DNA of 34,015 nt from positions 1 to 34,015 of the forward strand of contig JBHJGP010000035.1 in NCBI GenBank assembly GCA_050331695.1. Reading direction: 5' to 3'. Shown in pieces: positions 1 to 8,133 of the stretch. A program made the position numbers and the translations under genes. The DNA comes from JBHJGP01 sp050331695. Lineage in GTDB: Bacteria > Pseudomonadota > Alphaproteobacteria > Geminicoccales > Geminicoccaceae. How positions within the stretch are numbered: the stretch's first letter is position 1; each line of letters begins with the position of its first letter. The notes under the pieces were generated by a model, which worked only from the letters and a program-made list of their open reading frames with translations, made no database searches and was not told the DNA's origin.

Positions 1-1661
1 GATCCGATATTGCCGACCATGGCCGGTCCAGAATGGATACCGATCCGGACGCGGATGGGCGGCGCTTGCTTCGTCCGGCGCCGCTCATTCTCTCTACCCA
101 GCGCATCCATGATCTGTTGAGCCGCCCGGCAGGCGCCGGTCGCGTGGTTCTCCTCGTCTTCCAAGCCGCCCCAAAAGGCCATGGCGGAAGCGCCGATATA
201 CTTGTCGACGATGCCATCCTCGGCCTTGATGCAGGAGGCGACCAGGGAGAAATGGCGGTTGAGGAGTTCGACCACATCCGCTGCAGCCATTCGCTCGACC
301 ATCTCCGTGAAGCCGACGATATCGGTGAACAGGACGGTGACGTCGTGTTGTTCGGAAACAATTTCGCTTGGCCGAGGCTCACGCAGCAGCCGGGTCGCCA
401 AGCGCTCCGGCACGTAGCTTTGCAGGGACCTGAGACGCCCGATCGCCGCGTTAAATGCATCGTTGGCCTCATTGATCTCCCGAAAGGCGCTCGTCGGAAG
501 GCGCATCGCCGGATCCAGCTTCCAGGCGGTGATCTGCCTTGCCGCCGAGGCCAACCGGCGGACCGGACGTGTTATCAGCCGGCTCAGCAGAAGCGCGATC
601 GCGACATTGGCGACGATGACCGCCAGGCCGATGACGATCATGGTCCGTTCCCGAAGGACATGAGTGGCCAGCTGTTCCAGCGGGAAATAGCTGCCGACCA
701 ACCACTCACTCTCGCCGAATTCGGCCAAACGGTTGAACAAAAACACGTAGCCTTGGTCGCCGACATCAACAACGCGCGCTTCAAGGCCGTCGATGAAGTG
801 GGCTTCGATCTCGACCGAACGCTCTTCCGACCAGATTTTTGAGAGGACCGGATCCGGGAAACCTTTGAGCGCGGGTAGCGGCGTTTGATCGTTCAGTCCC
901 GGATAGACTTCGACCATGCGCGGATGAGCCAGGACGGCACTATCCTCGTGCAGGATGAACGGCTGGCCGACCATCTCTTGGGCCAGCGACGCGACGAAGC
1001 CGGAGAGATCCTGCAAGGAGAGGATCGAGATGAGAGCGTAGGCCGTCGCGGTCTTGTCGTTGAACGGGGTTACGAAACTGAGCAGCGTCTGCTCGCTGGG
1101 TTCAGCGTAGAACAAAGGCCCCCAGTAGGGGCTGGGAGAATGCCAAGCTTGGCTCATCATCGAGGCGAAGGCGGCATTGTCGCCCCACTCACTGGTGATG
1201 AACCGAGTGTTAGCCCGGTTTCGAAACGCCCTTAACAGGGTAAGATCCTGTTTCACCAGCGCGACTTGAGAGATCTGCGGCGACGCGGCGAGTGACGCGT
1301 AAAGCAGGGTCGCCAGCTCGTCTTGCGCGGTGCTCTCCACGTCGATGTCACCGAGCAGCCGGGCGGTATGAGCGGCGTGGGAAACGACCGGGTTCAGATG
1401 GGTTCTGACACTTTCGACGATCGAATTGCTGACGATGTGCGCTCGTTCCTTGGCGAGCTCGCGCAAGCCGGTAGCAGCCGTTCTGTTGACCAGGGCGAGA
1501 ACGAAGCCGCCGGTGACGACGATCGACAGTGCGACCAGCACCATCAACGCAAGACCGATTGAAATCCCGGCTGAGCCCGGTTTCCTGTCCCAGCCAAGTC
1601 TGGTCGGCGGATGGTCTTCTACGTTTTCTCTGCGTTCCATCATAGCCCGACAGGGAACCAT
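1..1661 (-). CDS. Membrane-bound class III adenylate/guanylate cyclase, 3' end cut by window edge
   Basis: The visible 553 residues show a short cytoplasmic N-terminus, a membrane segment at about residues 32-56, a large extracytoplasmic sensor region, a second membrane segment, a HAMP-like linker (RLITRPVRRLASAA) and a class III cyclase domain starting near residue 440. The product would make cAMP or cGMP from ATP or GTP in response to an external signal. The first metal-binding Asp is present (LFTDIVGFT, D447), as is the substrate-side Lys (DKYIG, K487). The second metal Asp, expected 44 residues later, is Ala (A491, in YIGASAMAFW). The last part of the domain, with the transition-state Asn/Arg motif, lies outside the window. 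I chose the ATG at 1661 because AAAGGA lies 7 bases upstream; in-frame ATGs at 1643 and 1640 are alternatives. It is divergent from the dioxygenase gene. The family is clear; catalytic competence is doubtful. Confidence 0.9.
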   Translation of the reverse strand, partial: MVPCRAMMERRENVEDHPPTRLGWDRKPGSAGISIGLALMVLVALSIVVTGGFVLALVNRTAATGLRELAKERAHIVSNSIVESVRTHLNPVVSHAAHTARLLGDIDVESTAQDELATLLYASLAASPQISQVALVKQDLTLLRAFRNRANTRFITSEWGDNAAFASMMSQAWHSPSPYWGPLFYAEPSEQTLLSFVTPFNDKTATAYALISILSLQDLSGFVASLAQEMVGQPFILHEDSAVLAHPRMVEVYPGLNDQTPLPALKGFPDPVLSKIWSEERSVEIEAHFIDGLEARVVDVGDQGYVFLFNRLAEFGESEWLVGSYFPLEQLATHVLRERTMIVIGLAVIVANVAIALLLSRLITRPVRRLASAARQITAWKLDPAMRLPTSAFREINEANDAFNAAIGRLRSLQSYVPERLATRLLREPRPSEIVSEQHDVTVLFTDIVGFTEMVERMAAADVVELLNRHFSLVASCIKAEDGIVDKYIGASAMAFWGGLEDEENHATGACRAAQQIMDALGRENERRRTKQAPPIRVRIGIHSGPAMVGNIG

Positions 1662-1776
1662 CAAGGGATCCTTTCATCAAGTCGCCCGAGTGACCAGGTC
1701 GCGTCTTCAACATCGACGAAGGTCGTGCGTCGGTTCATGATGGAGCGCAAAGATGGGGTCAGACGGGAGGATAGGC

Positions 1777-2667
1777 ATGGCCGGTGAGGTGCTGAGCCAA
1801 GATCAGGTCCGCTTTTACCAGGACAATGGCTATCTCGTGGTCGAGAACCGGATCCCTCAAGGTCGGATCCAGGCGCTCCGGGACGAGATCGCGCGGTTTC
1901 AGGACGAGGCGAGGCGCATGAGCGCCTCCAACGATCGCCTCGACCTGGAAGACAGCCACACCCCCGACAGCCCACGGATCCGCCGGATCAAGCTGCCCCA
2001 CACCATCAGCGGCGTGGTCGCCGATCTGATGCGTTCGGATGATGTGCTGGCACCGGTCCGCGATCTGATCGGACCGGACCTCCGCCTGCACACCACCAAG
2101 CTCAACATGAAGTCCGCCGGCTACGGTGCCGCGGTCGAGTGGCATCAGGATTGGGCCTTCTATCCGCACACCAACGACGACGTGCTGGCCGTGGGCGTCA
2201 TCATCGACGACATGGCCGAGGTTAACGGGCCCTTGATGGTCTTCCCCGGCAGCCACAAAGGCCCGGTTTACGACCATCATCATGACGGTCATTTCGCCGG
2301 CGCCATGGATCTTTCGGCCTGTGGCCTTGATCTGAAGGATGCCGTCAGTCTGACCGGTCCGGCCGGTTCGATTTCGATCCACCACGCCCGGATCGTCCAC
2401 GGCTCGGGGCTCAATACCTCGGACCGGGACCGCCGGCTTCTCTTCTACGAGATGATGGCGGCGGACGCCTTCCCGATCGTTGGCACGATGACCAAGTTCG
2501 CGACGCTCGAGGAGTACAACGCCCGGATGCTCTGCGGCGAGCCGACCATCGAGCCCCGGCTGGAACCGGTGCCGATACGTATGCCCTTACCGCCGGCATG
2601 CCGGGAAGGGTCGATCTACGAGATCCAAAAGGGTTTGAAAGCACGCGCCTTCGAACGGGCCGGCTAG
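1777..2667 (+). CDS. Phytanoyl-CoA dioxygenase (PhyH) family Fe(II)/2-oxoglutarate oxygenase
   Basis: This 296-residue cytoplasmic protein belongs to the PhyH branch of the Fe(II)/2-oxoglutarate dioxygenases, which hydroxylate or otherwise oxidise small molecules. The iron triad is visible: H123 and D125 in WHQDW, and the distal H208 in IVHGSG. An Arg a few residues later (R217-R220 region) would bind 2-oxoglutarate. The N-terminal stretch (LSQDQVRFYQDNGYLVV) is typical of the family. The start at 1777 is preferred over an ATG at 1753 because GGGAGG ends 6 bases before it. The substrate cannot be deduced, since family members range from phytanoyl-CoA hydroxylase to secondary-metabolite and osmolyte enzymes. 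The next gene starts 9 bases downstream, so co-transcription with the MerF-like gene is possible, although no functional link is obvious. Confidence 0.88.
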   Translation: MAGEVLSQDQVRFYQDNGYLVVENRIPQGRIQALRDEIARFQDEARRMSASNDRLDLEDSHTPDSPRIRRIKLPHTISGVVADLMRSDDVLAPVRDLIGPDLRLHTTKLNMKSAGYGAAVEWHQDWAFYPHTNDDVLAVGVIIDDMAEVNGPLMVFPGSHKGPVYDHHHDGHFAGAMDLSACGLDLKDAVSLTGPAGSISIHHARIVHGSGLNTSDRDRRLLFYEMMAADAFPIVGTMTKFATLEEYNARMLCGEPTIEPRLEPVPIRMPLPPACREGSIYEIQKGLKARAFERAG

Positions 2668-2676
2668 AGCCTTCAC

Positions 2677-2865
2677 ATGCTCAAGACCGGCTTGATCGGG
2701 TCCACCATCGCCGCCATCTGCTGTTTCACGCCCTTCCTGCCGGCCGTGCTTGGCGCCTTGGGACTGGCGGCGGCGATTGGTTGGCTGGACCTGGTTCTCT
2801 TGCCGGCTTTGGCGATTTTTCTGTTGATCACGGGCATTGGCCTATGGAAACGACGATCGAGCTGA
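2677..2865 (+). CDS. merF: MerF-like small mercury transport membrane protein
   Basis: This 62-residue inner-membrane protein has two predicted helices (about residues 5-30 and 35-57). Near the N-terminus it has the MerF-type vicinal cysteine pair (ICCFTP, C15-C16), and its middle (GWLDLVLLPALAIF) also resembles MerF. MerF proteins carry Hg(II) across the inner membrane by passing it between cysteine pairs. Canonical MerF is longer and has a second CC pair near the C-terminus; here the protein stops at WKRRSS without it. The gene lies 9 bases after the dioxygenase and overlaps the next cysteine-rich gene by 22 bases, implying translational coupling. No MerR, MerA or MerP is visible nearby. 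The ribosome-binding site is weak. The family call is good; metal specificity is inferred. Confidence 0.75.
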   Translation: MLKTGLIGSTIAAICCFTPFLPAVLGALGLAAAIGWLDLVLLPALAIFLLITGIGLWKRRSS

Positions 2866-3074
2866 ATTCGACCCTGACTTGCCCCGAATGTGGCCACGAG
2901 GCGACCGAGACCATGCCGACGGATGCGTGCCAGTTCTTCTATGACTGCCGGGGCTGCGGCACCCTTTGGAGGCCCAAGGCCGGCCACTGCTGCGTGTTTT
3001 GCTCCTATGGCACCGTTACCTGCCCGCCTATACAGGAAGCCAAACAGATCGGCTCCAAGGCGGCCCGCTGTTAG
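2844..3074 (+). CDS. Small cysteine-rich GDCCxC-type metal-binding protein
   Basis: A 76-residue soluble protein rich in cysteines: a zinc-ribbon-like pair (TCPECGHE), DCRGCGTLW, and a conserved segment ending AGHCCVFCSYGTVTCPP. It matches the small GDCCVxC-domain proteins often found beside MerF/MerT-like transporters; here the motif reads GHCC rather than GDCC. The likely role is to bind a soft metal handed over by the membrane partner, but I know of no firmly established function for the family. The ATG at 2844 lies inside the MerF-like gene, so the two overlap by 22 bases in different frames. The stop codon shares bases with the stop of the convergent malonyl-CoA synthetase gene. Confidence 0.8.
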   Translation: METTIELNSTLTCPECGHEATETMPTDACQFFYDCRGCGTLWRPKAGHCCVFCSYGTVTCPPIQEAKQIGSKAARC

Positions 3075-4579
3075 CCGAACAGATCGGCGTAAGTCTCGCG
3101 TAGCGTGCTTTTCTGGACTTTGCCCATGGTGTTGCGGGGTAGGGCGCCCACCAACACAACCCGTTTGGGCTGCTTGAACCGGGCAAGCCGGTCAGATGCG
3201 CTCTCGATGATCCGTTGCTCGTCCAGACCCGATCCGTCGTCGATGACAACGGCTGCCACCACCGCTTCGCCGAAGTCCGGGTGAGGCACTCCAAACACGG
3301 CCGTTTCGACGACACCGACCATCTCGTCGACGACCATCTCCACCTCCTTGGGGTAAACGTTGAAGCCGCCGGTGATGATCAGATCCTTAGCCCGGCCGAC
3401 GATGACGAGATACCCGTCTTCGTCGATCAGACCGAGGTCGCCGGTGATGAAGAAGCCATTGCTGCGGAGCTCCTCGTTGGTTTTTTCGGGCATTCGCCAA
3501 TAGCCCCGAAAGACGTTCGGCCCCCGGACCTCGATCATGCCAACCTCGCCAGCCGCGAGCCGAGCGCCGGTTTCAGGATCGGTGATGACCACATCGACTG
3601 CGGCAAGGGGTTTGCCGACCGTCCCGGCTTTTCGAGGGCCGTCATAGGGATTGGTCGTATTCATGTTGGTCTCGGTCATTCCGTAGCGCTCGAGGATCCG
3701 ATGGCCGGTCCGCTCCTCGAACGCCATGTGAGTGTCGGCCAGCAAGGGCGCCGAGCCCGACACGAACAGCCGCATATGCCGGGTCAACGCCTCCGTGAAT
3801 TCCGGCTCCGCCAGCAGCCGGGTGTAGAAGGTCGGCACGCCCATCATCGACGTTGCTCGCGGCAGAAGACGGATCACCTCTTGGACGTCAAAGCGCGGCA
3901 GAAACAGCATCGATCCACCGACGGCGAGGATGATGTTGGTGGCGACGAACAGGCCGTGAGTGTGGAAGATCGGCAACGCGTGGAGCAGCACGTCGTCACC
4001 GGTAAACCGCCAGGCTTCGGCGAGCGCGAGCGCGTTGGACAAGAGATTGTCTTGGGTGAGCATGGCGCCTTTGGAGCGGCCCGTCGTGCCGGAGGTGTAG
4101 AGGATCGCGGCCAGATCGGAGCTCGTGCGGGCCACCGTGTGGAAGGTCTTGGGTTTGGTTGCCGCGAGTTGCGCGAAGCTGTTGGCCGCGCCCTTCAGAG
4201 GAAGGATAGCCGCTCCGTAGCGCACAGCCACCGGTTCCAGCGCAGTGAGCATGGCGGGCTCGCACACCACCAGACCCGGTTCCGCGTCGGCCACGAAATA
4301 GGTTACCTCCGCCGTCGTGTAGGCGGCGTTGAGCGGCAACAGGACGGCGCCGGTCTGAACGCAGGCGAAATAGAGCGCCAAGGCCTCCGGGGATTTGTCG
4401 ACCTGAGCCGCGACCCGGTCACCGGGCGAAACGCCCTCGTCCACCAGCATGTGCGCCATTCGCGCGGACAAGCCCATCATTTCCGAGTAGATGAGATGGC
4501 GCCCGTCAGGCGTGACGCGCAAGGCGTCGGGCCTCGAGCCGTGAGGGGCCAGGAGCCGGTCGAACAGGGCGTTGGTCAC
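3071..4579 (-). CDS. matB: Malonyl-CoA synthetase (MatB-like acyl-CoA ligase)
   Basis: A 502-residue cytoplasmic member of the ANL adenylating superfamily. MatB activates malonate (and often methylmalonate) with ATP and CoA to malonyl-CoA. Visible motifs are the AMP-binding loop YTSGTTGRSKG (161-171), the A5 motif ERYGMTE (297-303), the hinge region VGRAKDLIITGG (394-405) and the C-terminal catalytic Lys in PRNTMGKVQK (K487). Overall similarity to rhizobial MatB (ALPIFHTHGLFVATN, NMNTTNPY, GPNVFRGYWRMPEKT) is very strong from memory. No ATG fits the N-terminus; the GTG at 4579 has AGGAAA 8 bases upstream and gives the usual MatB length. No malonyl-CoA decarboxylase (MatA) or malonate carrier is adjacent, so the gene may supply malonyl-CoA on its own. 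Confidence 0.9.
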   Translation of the reverse strand: MTNALFDRLLAPHGSRPDALRVTPDGRHLIYSEMMGLSARMAHMLVDEGVSPGDRVAAQVDKSPEALALYFACVQTGAVLLPLNAAYTTAEVTYFVADAEPGLVVCEPAMLTALEPVAVRYGAAILPLKGAANSFAQLAATKPKTFHTVARTSSDLAAILYTSGTTGRSKGAMLTQDNLLSNALALAEAWRFTGDDVLLHALPIFHTHGLFVATNIILAVGGSMLFLPRFDVQEVIRLLPRATSMMGVPTFYTRLLAEPEFTEALTRHMRLFVSGSAPLLADTHMAFEERTGHRILERYGMTETNMNTTNPYDGPRKAGTVGKPLAAVDVVITDPETGARLAAGEVGMIEVRGPNVFRGYWRMPEKTNEELRSNGFFITGDLGLIDEDGYLVIVGRAKDLIITGGFNVYPKEVEMVVDEMVGVVETAVFGVPHPDFGEAVVAAVVIDDGSGLDEQRIIESASDRLARFKQPKRVVLVGALPRNTMGKVQKSTLRETYADLFG

Positions 4580-5350
4580 TGAAGTCGTTTCCTGTGAGCG
4601 GATGATAGTTTGGTCGCTCACCGGAAAGATACACTTCAGGTCCTGACTAAAGGAAGAGGGACGGCAACCAGAACACAGCGGCCGTCCGGAACTTAATTGT
4701 AATCGCTTTCTTCTCCTTGAATGGGTCGGCGGAACGACGCCATTTGATTTGTCGGACCTCAATAGGCCCCTTGCTGGAGGACAGTGGGGTTTGGCGTTCA
4801 GATAGGGAGTCTATGTTTCTCCGGATGAAAAAGATCAGCGAAAAACATTGAAGGCAGGAATATAGCGAAACAGCCTGTAATCCTTATTAAAGCCGTTTTG
4901 CGCTCTGGATGGCGAATGAAGTCTGACAGTCGCTCGAAATGGGTTCGGAGGCGACCGGGGTACACATACTCTCGTTGGGGTGGTGAATAATCGGTGGCGA
5001 TTTTCAGGTTTCTCATCGCCCGTATTACTGATCAGCTTGGAAAGGAATGACTCTGCCACGGTGTTATGGTTTCTGGACAACATATCAATCTCCCCAATTC
5101 TAGACAAACAAGATGTAGGTAGTGCTTCGTTGGTCACACGCGAACAATAACGCAGTGTGCTTACAAATTTGTTTGCAGCGGACCCCGTATGATTACGGAC
5201 AGTCGCATGTTATATAACCTGCGTGAGGGTCATCTGCGACAAGATCGCTTGAGACGCGTGAATCGGGTATCACCACCACGTGACGGATCGCCCGCCCATT
5301 GGCAAACGATCCCGATCTTCGCAGAAAGCTGAAAAATATAACTTGAGTGG
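4580..5350. other. Long AT-richer gap without a convincing gene
   Basis: About 770 bases separate matB from the end of petC. Sampled 60-base lines (4861, 5041, 5161) contain only about 42-43% G+C, well below the flanking genes. Reading both strands I found no recognisable protein, tRNA or structured RNA. It must hold the matB promoter near 4600-4700. A weak inverted repeat (GGACGGC at 4659-4665 with GCCGTCC at 4681-4687) and CCGTA-TGAT-TACGG at 5187-5200 are the only secondary structures I noticed. No T-tailed terminator after petC was seen. Confidence 0.6.
4835..5083 (-). CDS. Doubtful small ORF with a good ribosome-binding site
   Basis: An 82-codon frame beginning MLSRNHNTVAESFLSKL has a strong GGGGAG exactly 6 bases before its ATG, which is why I list it. 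The rest of the predicted protein is basic and of low character, I recognise no family, and a second frame (4798-5016) overlaps it. It may be a decayed or frameshifted small gene, or chance in an AT-richer region. Confidence 0.15.
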   Translation of the reverse strand: MLSRNHNTVAESFLSKLISNTGDEKPENRHRLFTTPTRVCVPRSPPNPFRATVRLHSPSRAQNGFNKDYRLFRYIPAFNVFR

Positions 5351-6109
5351 CTAGTGAACGTCGGCCCAGATTTTCCGCTTCATGGTGAAGGCGAGAGCGG
5401 TGAAAATGATGAGGAACAACATCACCGTCGCGCCGGTCTCTTTCCGCGTTTCCAGTTTCGGCTCCGCCGTCCACATCAGGAACTGAGAGACGTCCGCCGC
5501 CATCTGCGACATGCTGGCTTCTGTTCCGTCGGCGTAATCGAGCAGGCCATCATCCAGGACCGGCGGCATGGCGATGGCGTGGCCTGGATAATAGGCGTTG
5601 TAGTAGGTACCGACCGGTACGTTGAAATCGGCCGGCGGCTCTTCGTAGCCCACCAACAGACTGTAAATGTAGTCGGGGCCGCCCGCTCGAGCCTTGGCCA
5701 TTAGGGAGAGATCCGGCGGCGCCTTGCCGCCATTGGCCATCGCCGCTTCAGCCTCATTTCTAAACACCCACGGCCAGCGATCGGAAGGTTCCGCCGGGCG
5801 GTCGAACATCTCGCCGCTATCATCCGGGCCATCGGTTACCGTGTAACTGGCCGCGATAGCCTCGACTTGGTCTTCGGAAAAACCAAGCGCCTGGAGATTG
5901 CGAAATGCCACGTAGTCAAGACCGTGGCAGGACTGGCAGACATTCTGGAACACGGCCAGACCGCGCTGCAGCGCGCTACGGTCATAGCTGCCGAACACCC
6001 CCTCGTGGGGCCAGTCCCGCTCGATCAACTCGACGGCTTCACCGGCAGCACGTGCCGGGCCGGCGCTAATCACCAGGCCCAGCAACGCCGCGACTAAAAC
6101 ACGCTGCAT
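5351..6109 (-). CDS. petC: Cytochrome c1 of the ubiquinol-cytochrome c reductase (bc1) complex
   Basis: A 252-residue precursor with a Sec signal peptide (cleavage after about ARA, residue 21). The covalent haem site is CQSCH (C58, C61, H62) and the axial Met is M181 in AIAMPP. One C-terminal membrane anchor lies at about residues 228-246, followed by KRKIW. It accepts an electron from the Rieske protein on the periplasmic face and reduces cytochrome c. The start lies 3 bases after the petB stop; its ribosome-binding GGAG overlaps the petB stop codon, so translation is coupled. It is the last gene of petABC. Confidence 0.96.
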   Translation of the reverse strand: MQRVLVAALLGLVISAGPARAAGEAVELIERDWPHEGVFGSYDRSALQRGLAVFQNVCQSCHGLDYVAFRNLQALGFSEDQVEAIAASYTVTDGPDDSGEMFDRPAEPSDRWPWVFRNEAEAAMANGGKAPPDLSLMAKARAGGPDYIYSLLVGYEEPPADFNVPVGTYYNAYYPGHAIAMPPVLDDGLLDYADGTEASMSQMAADVSQFLMWTAEPKLETRKETGATVMLFLIIFTALAFTMKRKIWADVH

Positions 6110-6112
6110 AGT

Positions 6113-7399
6113 CTACTCCGCAGGCTGAAGGGTCGGACCGCCGCTCGCCCTCGGCTGATCGTGGATCGGCGTGCCGATCGATTCCGGTACCGGTAGCGGT
6201 CGTTCGAACTTGCCGAGGAACGGCATGATGATGAGGAAGTGGAAGAAGTAGTAGAAGGTCGCTAGCTGACCGAGGATCAGATAGATGCCCTCCGCCGGTT
6301 TGCCGCCGATATAGGTCAAGAGAACGACATCGGCGACCAAAACCCAGAATAGCCACTTGTAGATCGGACGGTAGCGGGCGCTGCGGACTGGCGAGGTATC
6401 GAGCCACGGTAGGATCAAAAGCACGCCGATCGCAGCGAACATGGCGATGACCCCACCCAGCTTGGCCGGAATGATCCAGAAGATGTCGAAGGTAATCGCC
6501 CGCAAGATCGCGTAGAAAGGTAGGAAGTACCATTCGGGCACGATGTGCGCAGGCGTCGCCAGCGGATCCGCCGGGATATAGTTGTCCGGGTGACCGAGGA
6601 AGTTGGGCGCGTAGAAAACAAAGCCGGCATAGACCAGAAAGAACACACCCAACCCAAAACTATCTTTGATGGTGTAATAGGGATGGAAGGGGATTTTGTC
6701 CTTCTTGGTCAGATCAATGCCGACTGGATTGTTAGATCCGTGCTGATGCAGCGCCAGGATGTGGAGAAAGACGACCGCGAAAATCACAAAAGGCAGCAGA
6801 TAATGGAGCGAGTAGAAGCGATTTAGCGTCGGATTATCGACGGAGAAACCGCCCCAAAGCCAGGTGACCAGCGGCTCACCGATAATCGGAAGCGCCGAAA
6901 ACAGATTGGTAATGACGGTGGCACCCCAAAAGCTCATCTGACCCCAGGGTAGGACGTAGCCCATGAATGCGGTCGCCATCATCAAAACCAAAATAACGAC
7001 GCCCAACATCCACAACAATTCGCGCGGCTGTTTGTAGGAGCCGAAATAAAGACCTCTGAAGATGTGAATGTAGACGACGATGAAGAACATCGACGCACCG
7101 TTGGCGTGGGCGTAACGAATCAGCCAACCGTAGTTCACATCGCGCATGATGTGTTCGACACTTGAGAACGCAAGATCGGCGTGCGGCGTATAGTGCATAG
7201 CCAGCACGATGCCGGTGACGATCTGCAGCATCAGCATGATCCCGGCGAGTGAGCCGAAATTCCACCAATAGTTCAGGTTCCGAGGCGCCGGATAATCGAC
7301 GAATTCTTTGTAGCCCCAGCTAATGATGGGGAGCCGGTGCTCGATCCAGCCCACAACGCCGGTATCGAAAGTGGGCTTTGACTGACTGTCGGCGCTCAT
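6113..7399 (-). CDS. petB: Cytochrome b subunit of the bc1 complex
   Basis: A 428-residue polytopic membrane protein carrying haems bL and bH and the two quinone sites. The four haem-ligand histidines are visible with canonical spacing: H98/H199 and H112/H213. The Qo-site motif PEWYFLP is present. The length matches the full-length, unsplit alphaproteobacterial cytochrome b with eight helices, not the split b6/subunit IV form. The ATG at 7399 has GAGGCG 5 bases upstream. It sits 55 bases after petA and 3 bases before petC in one operon. Confidence 0.97.
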   Translation of the reverse strand: MSADSQSKPTFDTGVVGWIEHRLPIISWGYKEFVDYPAPRNLNYWWNFGSLAGIMLMLQIVTGIVLAMHYTPHADLAFSSVEHIMRDVNYGWLIRYAHANGASMFFIVVYIHIFRGLYFGSYKQPRELLWMLGVVILVLMMATAFMGYVLPWGQMSFWGATVITNLFSALPIIGEPLVTWLWGGFSVDNPTLNRFYSLHYLLPFVIFAVVFLHILALHQHGSNNPVGIDLTKKDKIPFHPYYTIKDSFGLGVFFLVYAGFVFYAPNFLGHPDNYIPADPLATPAHIVPEWYFLPFYAILRAITFDIFWIIPAKLGGVIAMFAAIGVLLILPWLDTSPVRSARYRPIYKWLFWVLVADVVLLTYIGGKPAEGIYLILGQLATFYYFFHFLIIMPFLGKFERPLPVPESIGTPIHDQPRASGGPTLQPAE

Positions 7400-7454
7400 G
7401 CGTTCGCCTCGTCACTGTTGAAGGTTTTGAAAGATTTCATACGAAGATCAGCGC

Positions 7455-7991
7455 TTAGCCGATCTGAAGCGTTGTTTCGTCGACGAAAGCATATTCTGGC
7501 ACGGGCAGATTGGTCGGCGCGGGTCCCGAGCGGATGCGTCCCGACGTGTCGTAGTGGGAGCCGTGGCAGGGGCAGAACCAGCCGCCATAATCGCCTTTGT
7601 TCTCACCCTCGGACGTGCCGAGAGGAATGCAGCCCAGATGCGTGCAAACACCGACCATGACCAGCCATTCGGGCTGAACGACCCGCTCCTCGTCCGCCTG
7701 CGGATCCCGCAATTGATTGACATTGACGGACCGGGCCTCGTCGATCTCCTCCTGGGTGCGGTGGCGAACGAAGACAGGTTTGCCCCGCCACATCACCTTA
7801 ATCGCCATGCCCGGCTCGATGCCGGAAATATCCACATCGACCGTGGCGAGCGCTAAGACATCGGCAGAAGGGTTCATGCTGTCGATCAATGGCCAGGCCA
7901 AGGCCCCGGCGCCGAACGCCATGCTCCACCAGCCGACGAGATTGAGAAAATCGCGTCGGTTCTCGCCGTCGGTTTCCACGTCTGCGGACAT
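7455..7991 (-). CDS. petA: Rieske iron-sulfur subunit of the bc1 complex
   Basis: A 178-residue protein with a twin-arginine signal-anchor (NRRDFLNLVGWW, then a hydrophobic helix to about residue 38). The C-terminal Rieske domain has both cluster boxes: CTHLGC (116-121) and CPCHGS (140-145), which supply two Cys and two His to the [2Fe-2S] centre. It transfers electrons from ubiquinol at the Qo site to cytochrome c1. A longer in-frame extension exists, but the ATG at 7991 has GAGG 5 bases upstream and gives the normal Tat N-terminus. It is the first gene of petABC, divergent from trmL-hemF with an Irr-like palindrome in between. Confidence 0.96.
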   Translation of the reverse strand: MSADVETDGENRRDFLNLVGWWSMAFGAGALAWPLIDSMNPSADVLALATVDVDISGIEPGMAIKVMWRGKPVFVRHRTQEEIDEARSVNVNQLRDPQADEERVVQPEWLVMVGVCTHLGCIPLGTSEGENKGDYGGWFCPCHGSHYDTSGRIRSGPAPTNLPVPEYAFVDETTLQIG

Positions 7992-8088
7992 CGTGACCTC
8001 GGATACTGAACACTCGAATGATACGTCGTTGGCCGGTCGGAAGCTAAGTAGCGTTATGGGGAGGATCAAGCGGTATTTGGTCGCATAG

Positions 8089-8105
8089 ATTGGAACGATT
8101 CCAAA
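8089..8105. promoter_or_regulatory. Inverted repeat resembling an Irr (ICE) box
   Basis: The sequence ATTGGAA-CGA-TTCCAAA contains a perfect 6-base inverted repeat with a 3-base centre. It resembles the alphaproteobacterial Irr consensus as I recall it, TTTAGAA-N3-TTCTAAA, differing mainly by one symmetric substitution in each arm. It lies 28 bases before the trmL start and about 97 bases before the petA start, between a cytochrome operon and a haem-synthesis operon. Assignment to Irr is an inference. Confidence 0.45.
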
Positions 8106-8133
8106 CAAATCGGCGGTGGGGAGGAACCTCTCG

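Noticed and set aside
3215..4582. A 455-codon plus-strand frame opposite matB.
   Set aside because: It is antisense to a strongly recognised gene and its composition (rich in Arg, His, Gly, Asp) is that of a shadow frame in GC-rich DNA.
5160..5350. Possible tRNA or terminator downstream of petC.
   Set aside because: No T-loop GTTCGA-type sequence, no cloverleaf pairing and no GC stem with a T-tail could be found by eye.
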